In this document: positions 24,354-30,366 of the stretch, piece after piece
Layout: each line of letters begins with the position of its first letter
How positions within the stretch are numbered: position 1 is the first letter of the stretch
Virus record (IMG/VR): IMGVR_UViG_3300018080_000419
Location: 1 to 32,565 of that record
Reading direction: 5' to 3' (one strand)
Length of the DNA: 32,565 nucleotides
Source: a virus
The notes under the pieces: generated by a model
Seen by the model: the letters and a program-made list of their open reading frames with translations, nothing else
Told to the model about the DNA's origin: nothing
The model's database searches: none
Made by a program: the position numbers and the translations under genes

Positions 24354-24592
24354 TTGTCTTAGTCTTATTGATGTGGTTGTTACTGTTTTATTTTGACCAC
24401 TTGCGTGTGATTTATCACATCAAGTGTAAACGAGGTGATGTCACTGTCCAATTAGCAGAGAAGAATGGTTCGTGGTATGTGATCTGTGATAAATATATTG
24501 TTTATTGTCACAGGTTTCGTGGTGCTAGTCGTTTCTATTGTTTCTGTCGGAGATTCGCTAAGAAGTTAAGGAGTCAATATGAATCTATATGA
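24335..24592 (+). CDS. Small membrane protein
   Basis: 85 aa with GAGG before ATG 24335 and an overlap of 19 bases with paralogue A. Residues 4-20 (RILIVLVLLMWLLLFYF) form a strong membrane segment; the rest is basic and Cys-rich (CKRG, ICDK, YCHRF, YCFCRRF), probably cytoplasmic. Its stop overlaps the DnaJ gene start by 14 bases. Function unknown. Confidence 0.7.
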   Translation: MAYRILIVLVLLMWLLLFYFDHLRVIYHIKCKRGDVTVQLAEKNGSWYVICDKYIVYCHRFRGASRFYCFCRRFAKKLRSQYESI

Positions 24593-25151
24593 TATATTAG
24601 GCGTGAGGCGGGACGCAACTGATTATGAAATCAAGAAGGCATTTATCAACAAATCCAAAGTATTGCATCCCGATGCGGGAGGTGGGCATGAAGAGTTCGT
24701 GGAGTTACAGAATGCATACACGATTTTGTCGGACCCACAGGAGCGGGCGTATTATGATCAACACGGTCGAACCAGGAACCAGAAACCTAGAGTTGAAGAG
24801 CTTGCCAAAATGTTACTGAATGAGATCGTGACCAAAGTGTTGCGAGTGGGTAATCATAATACGGATATAGTGTATCTGGCGACGCGTGAAACGGATCGAC
24901 GAATCGTGGAAATACAAAAAGGGATTCGTAAGTATGAGAAAGAGAGTGAGCAACTCAAGAAAATGCGCAGTCGTTGTCGTGGCGATGTGCTATTATCGGC
25001 CATCGATTCGCGGATCGAGGGACTTGAGACACAAATAACGGCAAAACGAAAGGAGGAGGCACTGGTTGAGGAGATTCGAAATATCGTTGATGAGTGTGAA
25101 TATGAATATGAAAAGATGGAGATGTATGATGAGTACGTCAAAATGGGATGA
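24579..25151 (+). CDS. J-domain (DnaJ-like) protein with long coiled coil
   Basis: 190 aa with AAGGAG 10 bases before ATG 24579. Residues 1-65 are a J domain with the HPD motif at 30-32 and YYDQHG at its end; HPD is needed to stimulate Hsp70 (DnaK). The rest has no Gly/Phe or zinc region but a long coiled coil (about 100-180), so it is not a general co-chaperone. It might direct host DnaK to a phage complex, as phage systems that use DnaJ/DnaK for replication or assembly do. It lies between two paralogues and two small membrane proteins. Confidence 0.88.
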   Translation: MNLYDILGVRRDATDYEIKKAFINKSKVLHPDAGGGHEEFVELQNAYTILSDPQERAYYDQHGRTRNQKPRVEELAKMLLNEIVTKVLRVGNHNTDIVYLATRETDRRIVEIQKGIRKYEKESEQLKKMRSRCRGDVLLSAIDSRIEGLETQITAKRKEEALVEEIRNIVDECEYEYEKMEMYDEYVKMG

Positions 25152-25233
25152 TCCGATGGAAGTTTTTGCTGCATTAGTGATTGGTATTTTGGTATTTTTG
25201 TTTATGTTAGCCATAGCACTTATTGCTATGTGA
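25129..25233 (+). CDS. Very small single-span membrane protein
   Basis: 34 aa, MSTSKWDDPMEVFAALVIGI onward, almost wholly hydrophobic after residue 10 (VFAALVIGILVFLFMLAIAL). The ATG at 25129 has GGAG 7 bases upstream, overlapping the end of the DnaJ gene in another frame; a shorter version starts at 25156. Its TGA lies in the ribosome site of the next gene. It may be a small membrane partner of its neighbours. Confidence 0.55.
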   Translation: MSTSKWDDPMEVFAALVIGILVFLFMLAIALIAM

Positions 25234-25244
25234 AAGGAGGTATC

Positions 25245-25622
25245 ATGATTTACAAAGTGGTTAGGAAATTTGATGATGTGTATCGCTCTTGTTGTGTTTA
25301 TTATCCAAATGCACTAGAATATCGGTATCATATACCGACTTTTCCAAAGATACCAAACTCGAAGATATTTTGCTTTGATAGTGTTGATGCCGCAATTCAT
25401 TGGGCTGAATATCATGGATGGTGGGTTGCTCGTAGACGTTGCATTGTTCGGGGTGTGGGGACTGGTGTCATACCTCAATTCTCTGTACCATTAACACGCT
25501 CCGAGATACGGAAGTTTTGGGCGGGTGTTACAGATCTTTATGAATGCGCAAACATTTATCCTGGGGCATTGATGTGTGAATCATTTACTGTTATTGATGA
25601 AGTAGCTTGGCCAAGTAAATAG
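25245..25622 (+). CDS. Unknown protein, paralogue B of a pair flanking dnaJ
   Basis: 125 aa from ATG 25245 with AAAGGAGG 8 bases upstream. Related along its length to the protein at 23949 (YKVV, SCCV, FPKIPNSKIFCF, W-rich segment, CIVRGVG, PQFSVPLTRSEI, FWAGV, YPGALMCESF). Both may bind the same partner. No domain recognised. Confidence 0.75.
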   Translation: MIYKVVRKFDDVYRSCCVYYPNALEYRYHIPTFPKIPNSKIFCFDSVDAAIHWAEYHGWWVARRRCIVRGVGTGVIPQFSVPLTRSEIRKFWAGVTDLYECANIYPGALMCESFTVIDEVAWPSK

Positions 25623-25631
25623 GAGAGTATC

Positions 25632-26192
25632 ATGGATGTGAATATCATGTTAGACTTAGAAACGTTGGGACGCGAACCTGGATGCGTGGTTTGTTCAGTG
25701 GGAGCCGTGGCTTTCGACTTGACACAAATGTTACCTGAAACATTTGATAGGAAGATCGACATTGTTCACTCGAACAAACGTTTCATGCTTACAATGGACC
25801 CCGAAACGGTGTTATGGTGGCTTGGGGCTGAAGACTCGTCTCCTACTGAGGAGACAAGGAAAGCCTTATTCTCGAAGCGGGGACTACCGTTGCGGGTTGT
25901 TTGTATGTCTTTCGTTCGATGGTATGCTATGCTTCGGGAACGTTACAATGTCAAGACAATCCCGGTGTGGGGAAACTCCGCTTCCTTCGATTGTAAAATC
26001 TGGGAGCATTGCTTTCATGTTACCAACGTCAAAGTTCCGTGGACATTTCGGGATGTACGTTGTTATAGAACGTGGAAGAATTTGCCCATGGTGAAAATGT
26101 CAAAAACACAGCCAAAACGGAGTGAACATCATGATGCCTTGAGTGATGCAAAATATCAAGCTCAGCATATGGTGAATTATTGGAATAGTTAG
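25632..26192 (+). CDS. DEDDh 3'-5' exonuclease (Rv2179c/DexA-like)
   Basis: 186 aa with AGGAG 8 bases before ATG 25632. MLDLETLG (Asp8, Glu10), VWGNSASFDCKIW (Exo II) and HHDALSDAKYQAQH (Exo III) make the DEDDh set. The close-by LWWLGAEDS after the first motif, with the MLDLETLG start, is like the Rv2179c and T4 DexA type, which degrade single strands of DNA or RNA. This is a second enzyme of the class in the window; it is the last gene of the rightward operon and is followed by a strong terminator. Confidence 0.88.
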   Translation: MDVNIMLDLETLGREPGCVVCSVGAVAFDLTQMLPETFDRKIDIVHSNKRFMLTMDPETVLWWLGAEDSSPTEETRKALFSKRGLPLRVVCMSFVRWYAMLRERYNVKTIPVWGNSASFDCKIWEHCFHVTNVKVPWTFRDVRCYRTWKNLPMVKMSKTQPKRSEHHDALSDAKYQAQHMVNYWNS

Positions 26193-26231
26193 TGGACGGA
26201 TGATTTGGACAAAATAAACGATCGTCTGTAT

Positions 26232-26269
26232 GCGTACAATTCCCCGATTAGGGGTATTGTACGCTTTTT
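26232..26269 (+). terminator. Rho-independent terminator of the rightward operon
   Basis: GCGTACAAT (26232-26240) pairs with ATTGTACGC (26256-26264); inside, CCCC pairs with GGGG around GATTA with one T-T mismatch; TTTTT follows at 26265. It ends the long rightward block 40 bases after the exonuclease stop. It is the clearest terminator in the window. Confidence 0.9.
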
Positions 26270-26643
26270 CTTGTCAGACGTCACATGAGCCGCCGCTGTA
26301 AGCGACAAGGGGTAATATTCATATATGACAGACAGGGTTCGGGGTTCATATAACGGAATAACGCACTGACCCTTAAAATATTCTATAGTAAGAATATATA
26401 TTTTTCTCTTTTTATTTCTCACTCTATAACTAAATTAAGGTTAGTTAGTTATTTAGTTAGAATAGTAGAATAGTAAGGTTTTTGTAACTCTTTGTCAATA
26501 AACGACTTATGACTTTTCCTGAAAAATAATGTTGACTGCTTTTGTAAGGAGAGCCCCACATGTACATTAGGTACGTTAATTACATGTAATAAATCTTGTC
26601 CATATTCCCCGACCCTATATTCCATAAGATGAGATAGATCTAT

Positions 26644-26750
26644 CTATGCAGGGTTGTTAAACATTTAACAGGAGGATTGGATTGGAGGGTTGTTAAATAT
26701 TTAACAGGAGATGAGATTGGAGGGTTGTTAAACATTTAACAGGAGGATTG
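26644..26750. repeat. Three copies of a 16-bp palindrome (parS-like or operator)
   Basis: TGTTAAACATTTAACA at 26655-26670 and 26726-26741 and TGTTAAATATTTAACA at 26691-26706, each between GGAGGGT and GGAG. Spacing is 36 and 35 bases. It is a 7-bp dyad around 2 bases, the same size as parS with the same TGTT and AACA ends as the consensus TGTTNCACGTGAAACA, but with a different centre. It could be a ParB site for one of the two ParB-like proteins, or repressor operators. Confidence 0.75.
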
Positions 26751-26765
26751 GATTTGGACGATCAA

Positions 26766-26876
26766 GGATTGTGTCAGATTTATTGATTATTGGTTCGGGA
26801 TTGTGACAGTTTTTATAGATTCTTGGTTCGGGATTGTGACAGTTTTATAGATTATTGGTTCGGGATTCTGGTACAG
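26766..26876. repeat. Tandem repeat of about 33 bases
   Basis: GGGATTGTGACAGTTTTTAT, AGATTCTTGGTTC is the unit; two near-complete copies (26797-26829, 26830-26861) are flanked by a diverged one (from 26766) and a partial one (from 26862). Period 33 and 32 bases. Function unknown; may be iterons. Confidence 0.85.
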
Positions 26877-26926
26877 CATCAAGAGTCCGCGCGCCTTATA
26901 TGAAAATCCCTATTGTGGTTTATAAA

Positions 26927-27095
26927 TGAACACGAACCACGAACCTTGTAAACGAACCACGAACCACGAACCACGAACCTTGTAAATGAATCATGAACCT
27001 TGTAAATGAACCACGAACCACGAACCACGAACCACGAACCTTGTAAACGAATGAACCTCGAATCATGAACCACGAATCATGAACCTCGTAAACGA
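26927..27095. repeat. GAACCAC heptamer satellite array
   Basis: Runs of the 7-base word GAACCAC (one to four copies) are broken by CTTGTAAAYGAA or CTCGTAAACGAG spacers, about 170 bases in all. Heptamer runs of this sort can be replication iterons, protein-binding arrays or slippage products. It has no gene-like coding signal. Confidence 0.85.
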
Positions 27096-27248
27096 GTTGA
27101 CCATAGTCAAGGTTCGGGGTTTTTGGATTCCGAATCGCGATTGGCCTAAAATTCAAGACACACTCCCTTGTCTCCCCGCACGAAACAGGAACATAGTCCT
27201 GCGTTGCAGTGACAGGCGTTTATAGTCCTACCTTACGACTTACCACTG

Positions 27249-27279
27249 AACTGAGCTGATTAACTAATCAGCCTCAGTT
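27249..27279 (-). terminator. Long hairpin at the end of the leftward accessory block
   Basis: AACTGA and TCAGTT frame GCTGATTA-AC-TAATCAGC, 14 pairs with one bulge, at 27249-27279. The stop codon of the 74-aa gene lies inside it. No T-run follows on the minus strand, so it could be a Rho-dependent end or an mRNA-protecting stem. Confidence 0.5.
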
Positions 27280-27484
27280 TAATAGTGTTGGAATTGATAC
27301 TCACGATTGCGGAAGGGTCGAAATAGCAGTTCCCACCTTTGGCAACAACGGTATATAACCCGTCATCAATGCCAAGGAAACCACTGATCTCGAATCCCGA
27401 ACAGCAATCCTTTGACGTACAAAAGATGGAGACCTTCTCCCCGCTTAGGGCATTCAATCTCTCATCAATGGTTGCTTGATCCAT
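27260..27484 (-). CDS. Small Sm/SH3-like barrel protein (likely)
   Basis: 74 aa. ATG 27484 follows AAGGAGG by 8 bases on the minus strand. The strand pattern (EKVSIFCTSKDCCSGFEISG, then FLGIDDGLYTVV, then YFDPSAIVSI) fits a small barrel of the LSm/SH3 type with a Cys pair (DCC) and CY. Such folds bind RNA or peptides. No specific family recognised. It is the last gene of the leftward accessory block. Confidence 0.75.
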   Translation of the reverse strand: MDQATIDERLNALSGEKVSIFCTSKDCCSGFEISGFLGIDDGLYTVVAKGGNCYFDPSAIVSINSNTIKLRLIS

Positions 27485-27536
27485 GATACACCTCCTTCAT
27501 TGGATTGGTTGAGTTGGGGTGCGGGTTCGGGGTGCG

Positions 27537-27744
27537 GGGATTCGCCACATCCTCTTGTAGCCTTGTCAGTTGACGTAATAGTTGACTGCGGACATACATG
27601 ATGAGAATATCCACAGGATAAATGCTACAGTATTACCAATTACAATCCACATGACTGGAACATCATAGCCCAGCCATCGTACCGTTTTTCTAGGTTTCTT
27701 CATTCATGGAAACCTCCTTCCTGACAAAGGATGTGGCGAATCCC
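27537..27744. repeat. 17-bp perfect inverted repeat around a small gene
   Basis: GGGATTCGCCACATCCT (27537-27553) is the exact reverse complement of 27728-27744. The arms frame the 45-aa membrane gene, 12 bases after its stop and 24 upstream of its start. The transcript could fold into a long stem enclosing the gene, or the arms may be ends of a mobile piece; no transposase is present. Confidence 0.85.
27566..27703 (-). CDS. Small membrane protein between inverted repeats
   Basis: 45 aa starting MKKPRKTVRWLGYDVPVMWI and followed by one hydrophobic span (VIGNTVAFILWIFSSC). AAGGAGG stands 9 bases before the ATG on the minus strand. A basic N-terminus followed by one span suggests the N-terminus stays in the cytoplasm. 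It is bracketed by the 17-bp inverted repeat. Function unknown; a holin-like or regulatory role is possible but unproven. Confidence 0.6.
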   Translation of the reverse strand: MKKPRKTVRWLGYDVPVMWIVIGNTVAFILWIFSSCMSAVNYYVN

Positions 27745-27777
27745 ACTCACGGCCAGCAGTTCATAGTCAAGTCAAAG

Positions 27778-27799
27778 GATCACCAATCAATAGGTGATC
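27778..27799 (-). terminator. Hairpin after the 331-aa gene
   Basis: GATCACC (27778-27784) pairs with GGTGATC (27793-27799) around an 8-base loop. On the minus strand CCTTTGAC follows, so it is only a weak intrinsic terminator. Confidence 0.45.
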
Positions 27800-27801
27800 T
27801 A

Positions 27802-28797
27802 TTACTTTGCCTTGGCAAACACAGCGTTGTATTCTTCCGCCAACGCCAGATGCGGTTTCAGAGCGGAGACATCCTCTTCGCCCAGATCGATCTTCGCCAA
27901 TAGGCGAACGATCATGAGCGGAGATTGGTCACGGAGTCCTTCAACTCCGGATTTTGTCATCCGCGTGGTTGTGGTTTTTGCGTCGCCCTTCGGGTTCTTG
28001 GCAAAGGCTTTCACCTCCGCTTCGGTGGGAGTACCATCAAGAAGCTTCTTGATGTCTTCCTTGCCGAAAGGTGCGAGCTTCTGATCACCGGAGATGATGC
28101 TGTCAACGATTCCGACCTTCGGATACTCCGCATCAAGCTTCATCAATCGGTGCAACTTTTGCGCCATGCCGCGCTTGAACCCAGAGCGAACGAAGCCTGC
28201 TTCATTCACTCCAAGCTGGAACATTTCACGGGCTGCCCGTGCCATGTCAGCATCACCAAGACTACGGGACCCCGCAGTCTTCTTAAGGTTCTCACGCACA
28301 CACGCTTCAGCACGCTCCGCCGGAGTCATCTCTTCAATGGAAGCCGGAGCTTCCAAAATCGGAGGCAAGTCCAACATGGCGCGAACAGCATTCACACGAT
28401 GCATTACAGCATTCCGTCTGAATGAGTACACACCAGCATACTTCGGTGTGATGATTTTGCCGTTTTTCACGTTGAGCCGTTCCCATTCCTGCAAGATAAT
28501 ACTCGCAGGAACAGTTACTTCTCTCAACTTGCCGTCGTGCGTAACTTTGATCGTCATCGGGGTCAGGTCAGCTTTGAGCTGATCCCAGACACCGCTACGA
28601 TACTCAGCCAGCTTCTTGGCTTCGGCATCCTCGATTGGCGTAGCGCCTAACACACCCAGACCGACGTCCCAGCCGTTAAGCAGGTTATCAATCAAGGCAT
28701 TGCGATCCGCTTCATCTTTGAACAGGTTACCCGTTCGGGAAACGTTGTCATCAAGACGAAAGCAGACAGTACTCAGTGCAATTACTTGCAGACTCAT
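27802..28797 (-). CDS. Unknown protein, distantly ParB-like
   Basis: 331 aa from ATG 28797, with AAGGAG 8 bases upstream on the minus strand. The region AGVYSFRRNAVMHRVNAVRA followed by CVRENLKKTAGSRSLGDADM and a helical part (ARAAREMFQLGVNEAGF) recalls the FRR/ENxxR/helix-turn-helix order of ParB proteins, but the match is weak and I would not assign it. Higher G+C than the repeat-rich DNA around it. It is the largest gene of the minus-strand accessory block. Confidence 0.65.
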   Translation of the reverse strand: MSLQVIALSTVCFRLDDNVSRTGNLFKDEADRNALIDNLLNGWDVGLGVLGATPIEDAEAKKLAEYRSGVWDQLKADLTPMTIKVTHDGKLREVTVPASIILQEWERLNVKNGKIITPKYAGVYSFRRNAVMHRVNAVRAMLDLPPILEAPASIEEMTPAERAEACVRENLKKTAGSRSLGDADMARAAREMFQLGVNEAGFVRSGFKRGMAQKLHRLMKLDAEYPKVGIVDSIISGDQKLAPFGKEDIKKLLDGTPTEAEVKAFAKNPKGDAKTTTTRMTKSGVEGLRDQSPLMIVRLLAKIDLGEEDVSALKPHLALAEEYNAVFAKAK

Positions 28798-28808
28798 AAT
28801 CAATCTCC

Positions 28809-28982
28809 TTAGTGCCCAGTCTCAACGATAGGGCACAGGATGCGCTGACCATAAGCAGGAGTCGCCACACCCCAACAAGGCACGCCATCCGAAACATGGC
28901 GCAGATTGATTTCATAATCCGAACTTGTAAGCTGTTTCTGTTTTTTCAAAATCGGAGACTGGTCTCCAGTCTCCGTTGTCAT
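28809..28982 (-). CDS. Small protein with RHVSDGVPC motif
   Basis: 57 aa, MTTETGDQSPILKKQKQLTS and then SDYEINLRHVSDGVPCWGVA. The ATG at 28982 has only a weak site, and it overlaps the preceding gene by 71 bases; a TTG at about 28949 would shorten the overlap. The TAA is 11 bases before the start of the 331-aa gene. A stretch encoding RHVSDDVPC also lies, inverted, at 29113-29145 with mostly synonymous differences, which supports real coding. Function unknown. Confidence 0.5.
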   Translation of the reverse strand: MTTETGDQSPILKKQKQLTSSDYEINLRHVSDGVPCWGVATPAYGQRILCPIVETGH

Positions 28983-29091
28983 CTTGATACTCGATCAAGG
29001 TCTCCTCATCATTCTCCACCAGCGCATCGATGAGCATATGATAAATCATATACTCTTGTTTAACAACGTCAAAAACCCTGAAAGTGAACAT
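28912..29091 (-). CDS. Small acidic unknown protein
   Basis: 59 aa, MFTFRVFDVVKQEYMIYHML then an acidic stretch (ENDEETLIEYQDDNGDWRPV). ATG 29091 has CAGGAG 10 bases upstream on the minus strand. The compact strand-helix-strand look is that of a small regulatory or inhibitor protein, though no family is recognised. Confidence 0.6.
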   Translation of the reverse strand: MFTFRVFDVVKQEYMIYHMLIDALVENDEETLIEYQDDNGDWRPVSDFEKTETAYKFGL

Positions 29092-29272
29092 GGCACAGTA
29101 CTCCTGTGAGTTGTTGCGCCATGTCTCAGATGACGTGCCTTGCGCTGAGTACTCCGTACAATACTCAGTCTTCGTGCAATGTGCAGGCAGTCAGGCACAT
29201 GGTTCAGGTTATAGCTTTGAACACTTCATAAATTCGTACAAGGCATCAATAATTACTTTTGAAAGTGTCTGA
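29090..29272 (+). CDS. Possible small plus-strand gene related to the 57-aa protein
   Basis: 60 aa, MAQYSCELLRHVSDDVPCAE then YSVQYSV. The part RHVSDDVPC matches RHVSDGVPC of the minus-strand 57-aa protein, with differing bases nearly all in third codon positions, a coding-like pattern. It starts within a CATG shared with the minus-strand gene start and lacks a good ribosome site, and it overlaps the end of the 92-aa gene. Real gene, remnant of an inverted duplication, or chance: low confidence. Confidence 0.3.
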   Translation: MAQYSCELLRHVSDDVPCAEYSVQYSVFVQCAGSQAHGSGYSFEHFINSYKASIITFESV

Positions 29273-29522
29273 CCTTCAACAGGCAAGTCACGTTTACGGG
29301 TTTCTGTTAACAAGTTGAAGTCTGTGTCACGCCGATGACCGCAGATACCGCGGTATCGCCTTTCGTTGTGTCCTGCACGGACAGGTACTGAAAATCCACG
29401 TTCACGGATTACTGTATCCGTCCCAGGCTTCAACAGGCTATGTTTTGCATCATTGTACTTGATGATGGGCACTGTGGAGAGTTTCATATCATCGCCTCCT
29501 ATGTGCCTGACTGCCTGCACAT
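29179..29522. repeat. 22-bp perfect inverted repeat around the 92-aa gene
   Basis: ATGTGCAGGCAGTCAGGCAC followed by AT (29179-29200) is exactly complementary to 29501-29522. The arms lie 8 bases after the stop and 13 upstream of the start of the 92-aa gene, the right arm abutting its ribosome site. Invertible unit, transcript stem or remnant of a mobile cassette are all possible. Confidence 0.9.
29209..29487 (-). CDS. Unknown basic protein bracketed by inverted repeats
   Basis: 92 aa from ATG 29487, with AGGAGG 9 bases upstream on the minus strand. It is basic and rich in Arg (RERGFSVPVRAGHNERRYRG then CGHRR), with a helical C-terminus (SKVIIDALYEFMKC). It is the first gene after the minus-strand control region at 29523-29800. 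No family recognised; nucleic-acid binding is possible. Confidence 0.7.
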   Translation of the reverse strand: MKLSTVPIIKYNDAKHSLLKPGTDTVIRERGFSVPVRAGHNERRYRGICGHRRDTDFNLLTETRKRDLPVEGQTLSKVIIDALYEFMKCSKL

Positions 29523-29699
29523 CTTCTGGTTGGACTGGTGTCTTACTTCCAGAGTTCACCCAACTTTGACAGCCTGCTGGTGTTCTTACAAGAACTGACT
29601 ACTGAGCCGGATCTCCACATCCACAGGCTTTTGTATAAATTGTTGTCAGTTCGGGGATTGGCGCCGGGTGGCGCGTCCTCCGAAGGACAGCTATATATA

Positions 29700-29715
29700 G
29701 CAAGACCCATGCCAA
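29700..29715 (-). promoter_or_regulatory. Sigma54-like -24/-12 element M1, leftward
   Basis: On the minus strand TTGGCATGGGTCTTGCTATA: GG (29713-29712), 10 bases, GC (29701-29700), the fixed sigma54 spacing with TGGCAY and TTGC boxes. It lies directly beyond dyad R1 (29721-29747) and points to the 92-aa gene. Confidence 0.55.
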
Positions 29716-29720
29716 CTTTT

Positions 29721-29747
29721 GTAACCTGTTGACTTGCAACAGGTTAC
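29721..29747. repeat. Dyad R1, perfect palindrome
   Basis: GTAACCTGTTG-ACTTG-CAACAGGTTAC; with flanking bases, 13 pairs. It is the most regular of six related dyads and probably a binding site for a dimeric regulator or an RNA hairpin. Confidence 0.85.
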
Positions 29748-29787
29748 AACTCAAGTGAGTCACGCGCAGATGACTCATGCGTGTCTA

Positions 29788-29802
29788 GCAGATTTCGTGC
29801 CA
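29788..29802 (-). promoter_or_regulatory. Sigma54-like -24/-12 element M2, leftward
   Basis: Minus strand CTGGCACGAAATCTGCTA: GG (29801-29800), N10, GC (29789-29788). The best match of the four to the sigma54 consensus TGGCACG-N4-TTGC, downstream (leftward) of dyad R2 at 29815-29838. Confidence 0.55.
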
Positions 29803-29814
29803 GCTTGATGTGTT

Positions 29815-29944
29815 GTATCCCGTTGCGTTGCAACGTATTATGAATGTTTAGCTGGTTATAGTAGTATAGCAATACCACTTAAATACAAAAATGTACCGCG
29901 ACTATTGTAAATATTATGTAAGTGCTTGCAACGCAACGGGATAC
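29815..29944. repeat. Dyads R2 and R3, 19-bp perfect inverted pair
   Basis: GTATCCCGTTGCGTTGCAA at 29815-29833 is the exact reverse complement of 29926-29944. R3 is followed by TGGCACAAAAATGTATT, where the -24 GG is kept but the -12 GC has become TA, so it is a decayed or different element. Confidence 0.85.
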
Positions 29945-29987
29945 GTGGCACAAAAATGTATTGACGAAAGTACAATTTTGTGTCGCT

Positions 29988-30113
29988 ATAACCTGTTGCG
30001 TTGCAATGAGTTCTGGAGATTTTAGTATATTTTTAGAAGTTTTAGTCTAATAAATGTTAGGAAAGAATGAAGGATTTATTTTGTCTTGTGTTCTATAACC
30101 TGTTGTATTGCAA
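29988..30113. repeat. Dyads R4 and R5, direct repeats
   Basis: ATAACCTGTTGCGTTGCAA (29988-30006) and ATAACCTGTTGTATTGCAA (30095-30113) match at 17 of 19 positions. Both have a TTGTGT word a few bases to their left, as does R6, so the conserved unit is longer than the dyad. Confidence 0.85.
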
Positions 30114-30139
30114 GCACTTGTAACTTTTTCGTTGAATAT

Positions 30140-30154
30140 TGGTACGAAACCTGC
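30140..30154 (+). promoter_or_regulatory. Sigma54-like -24/-12 element M5, rightward
   Basis: TTGGTACGAAACCTGCTAA: GG 30141-30142, N10, GC 30153-30154. One base departs from the TGGCAC box. Points to the gene at 30341. Confidence 0.5.
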
Positions 30155-30186
30155 TAACGCGGATGAAACGGTCAAAATCTTGTGTC

Positions 30187-30230
30187 GGAACCTGTTGCAA
30201 CGCAACGGGTTACGTTGGCATGAAACTTGC
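30187..30230 (+). promoter_or_regulatory. Dyad R6 abutting sigma54-like element M6, rightward
   Basis: R6 is AACCTGTTGCAACGCAACGG then GTT; it is followed at once by GTTGGCATGAAACTTGCTAT with GG 30217-30218, N10, GC 30229-30230. The expected start is about 30242, giving the gene at 30341 a leader of about 100 bases. Confidence 0.55.
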
Positions 30231-30366
30231 TATATGCGTGTATGTTCACCTTTCACCATATCACGAAAATCCTAAAAGCGACAACTTGGAGGCTTGTCGC
30301 AGATGTCGCGAAAAGTACAATAGTAACAATGGGAGTAATAATGATGAAAAAACTAATTTGGCTTGA
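30220..30366 (+). CDS. Possible small HNH/zinc-finger-like ORF
   Basis: 48 aa from ATG 30220. The stretch HLSPYHENPKSDNLEACRRC then REKYN resembles the end of HNH-type zinc fingers (H...NP..DNL..C..C), but lacks the first Cys pair and the final His. The ATG lies inside the proposed promoter M6 and has no ribosome site, so a start further on or a dead remnant is likely. The end overlaps the gene at 30341. Confidence 0.35.
   Translation: MKLAICVYVHLSPYHENPKSDNLEACRRCREKYNSNNGSNNDEKTNLA

Larger units (their letters stand above)
26270..27259. other. About 1 kb without genes between convergent blocks
   Basis: No credible gene on either strand. Open frames here are by-products of tandem repeats. 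It holds a TTAGTTAG-like repeat near 26442-26460, a 7-bp inverted repeat at 26378-26397 (ATATTCT/AGAATAT), a ribosome-site-like AAGGAG at 26548 before a nine-codon frame starting at 26560, and three distinct repeat arrays listed separately. Such a stretch between convergent operons could hold a centromere, origin or terminus. Confidence 0.8.
29523..30340. other. Divergent control region dense in palindromes
   Basis: About 800 bases between the leftward block (from 29487) and the rightward genes (from 30341) with no solid gene. It holds six related dyads R1-R6 and four GG-N10-GC elements described separately, plus GTCCT/AGGAC and GGCGCC-containing hairpins near 29660-29690. The six dyads share the core CCTGTTG-CGTTGCAA or its complement. 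Confidence 0.85.

Noticed and set aside
26189-26422. 77-codon minus-strand gene over the terminator
   Set aside because: It covers the strong terminator hairpin, lacks a ribosome site and has no gene-like context.
26644-27095. CRISPR array
   Set aside because: The repeats are tandem with no unique spacers of even length, and no cas genes are present.
26879-27156. Minus-strand proteins rich in VRGSWFVV repeats
   Set aside because: They are translations of the heptamer array in frame; no ribosome site and no independent coding signal.
28912-28982. Programmed frameshift linking the 59- and 57-aa frames at a six-A run
   Set aside because: The second frame is +1 and the A-run layout suits -1 slippage; separate starts explain the frames more simply.
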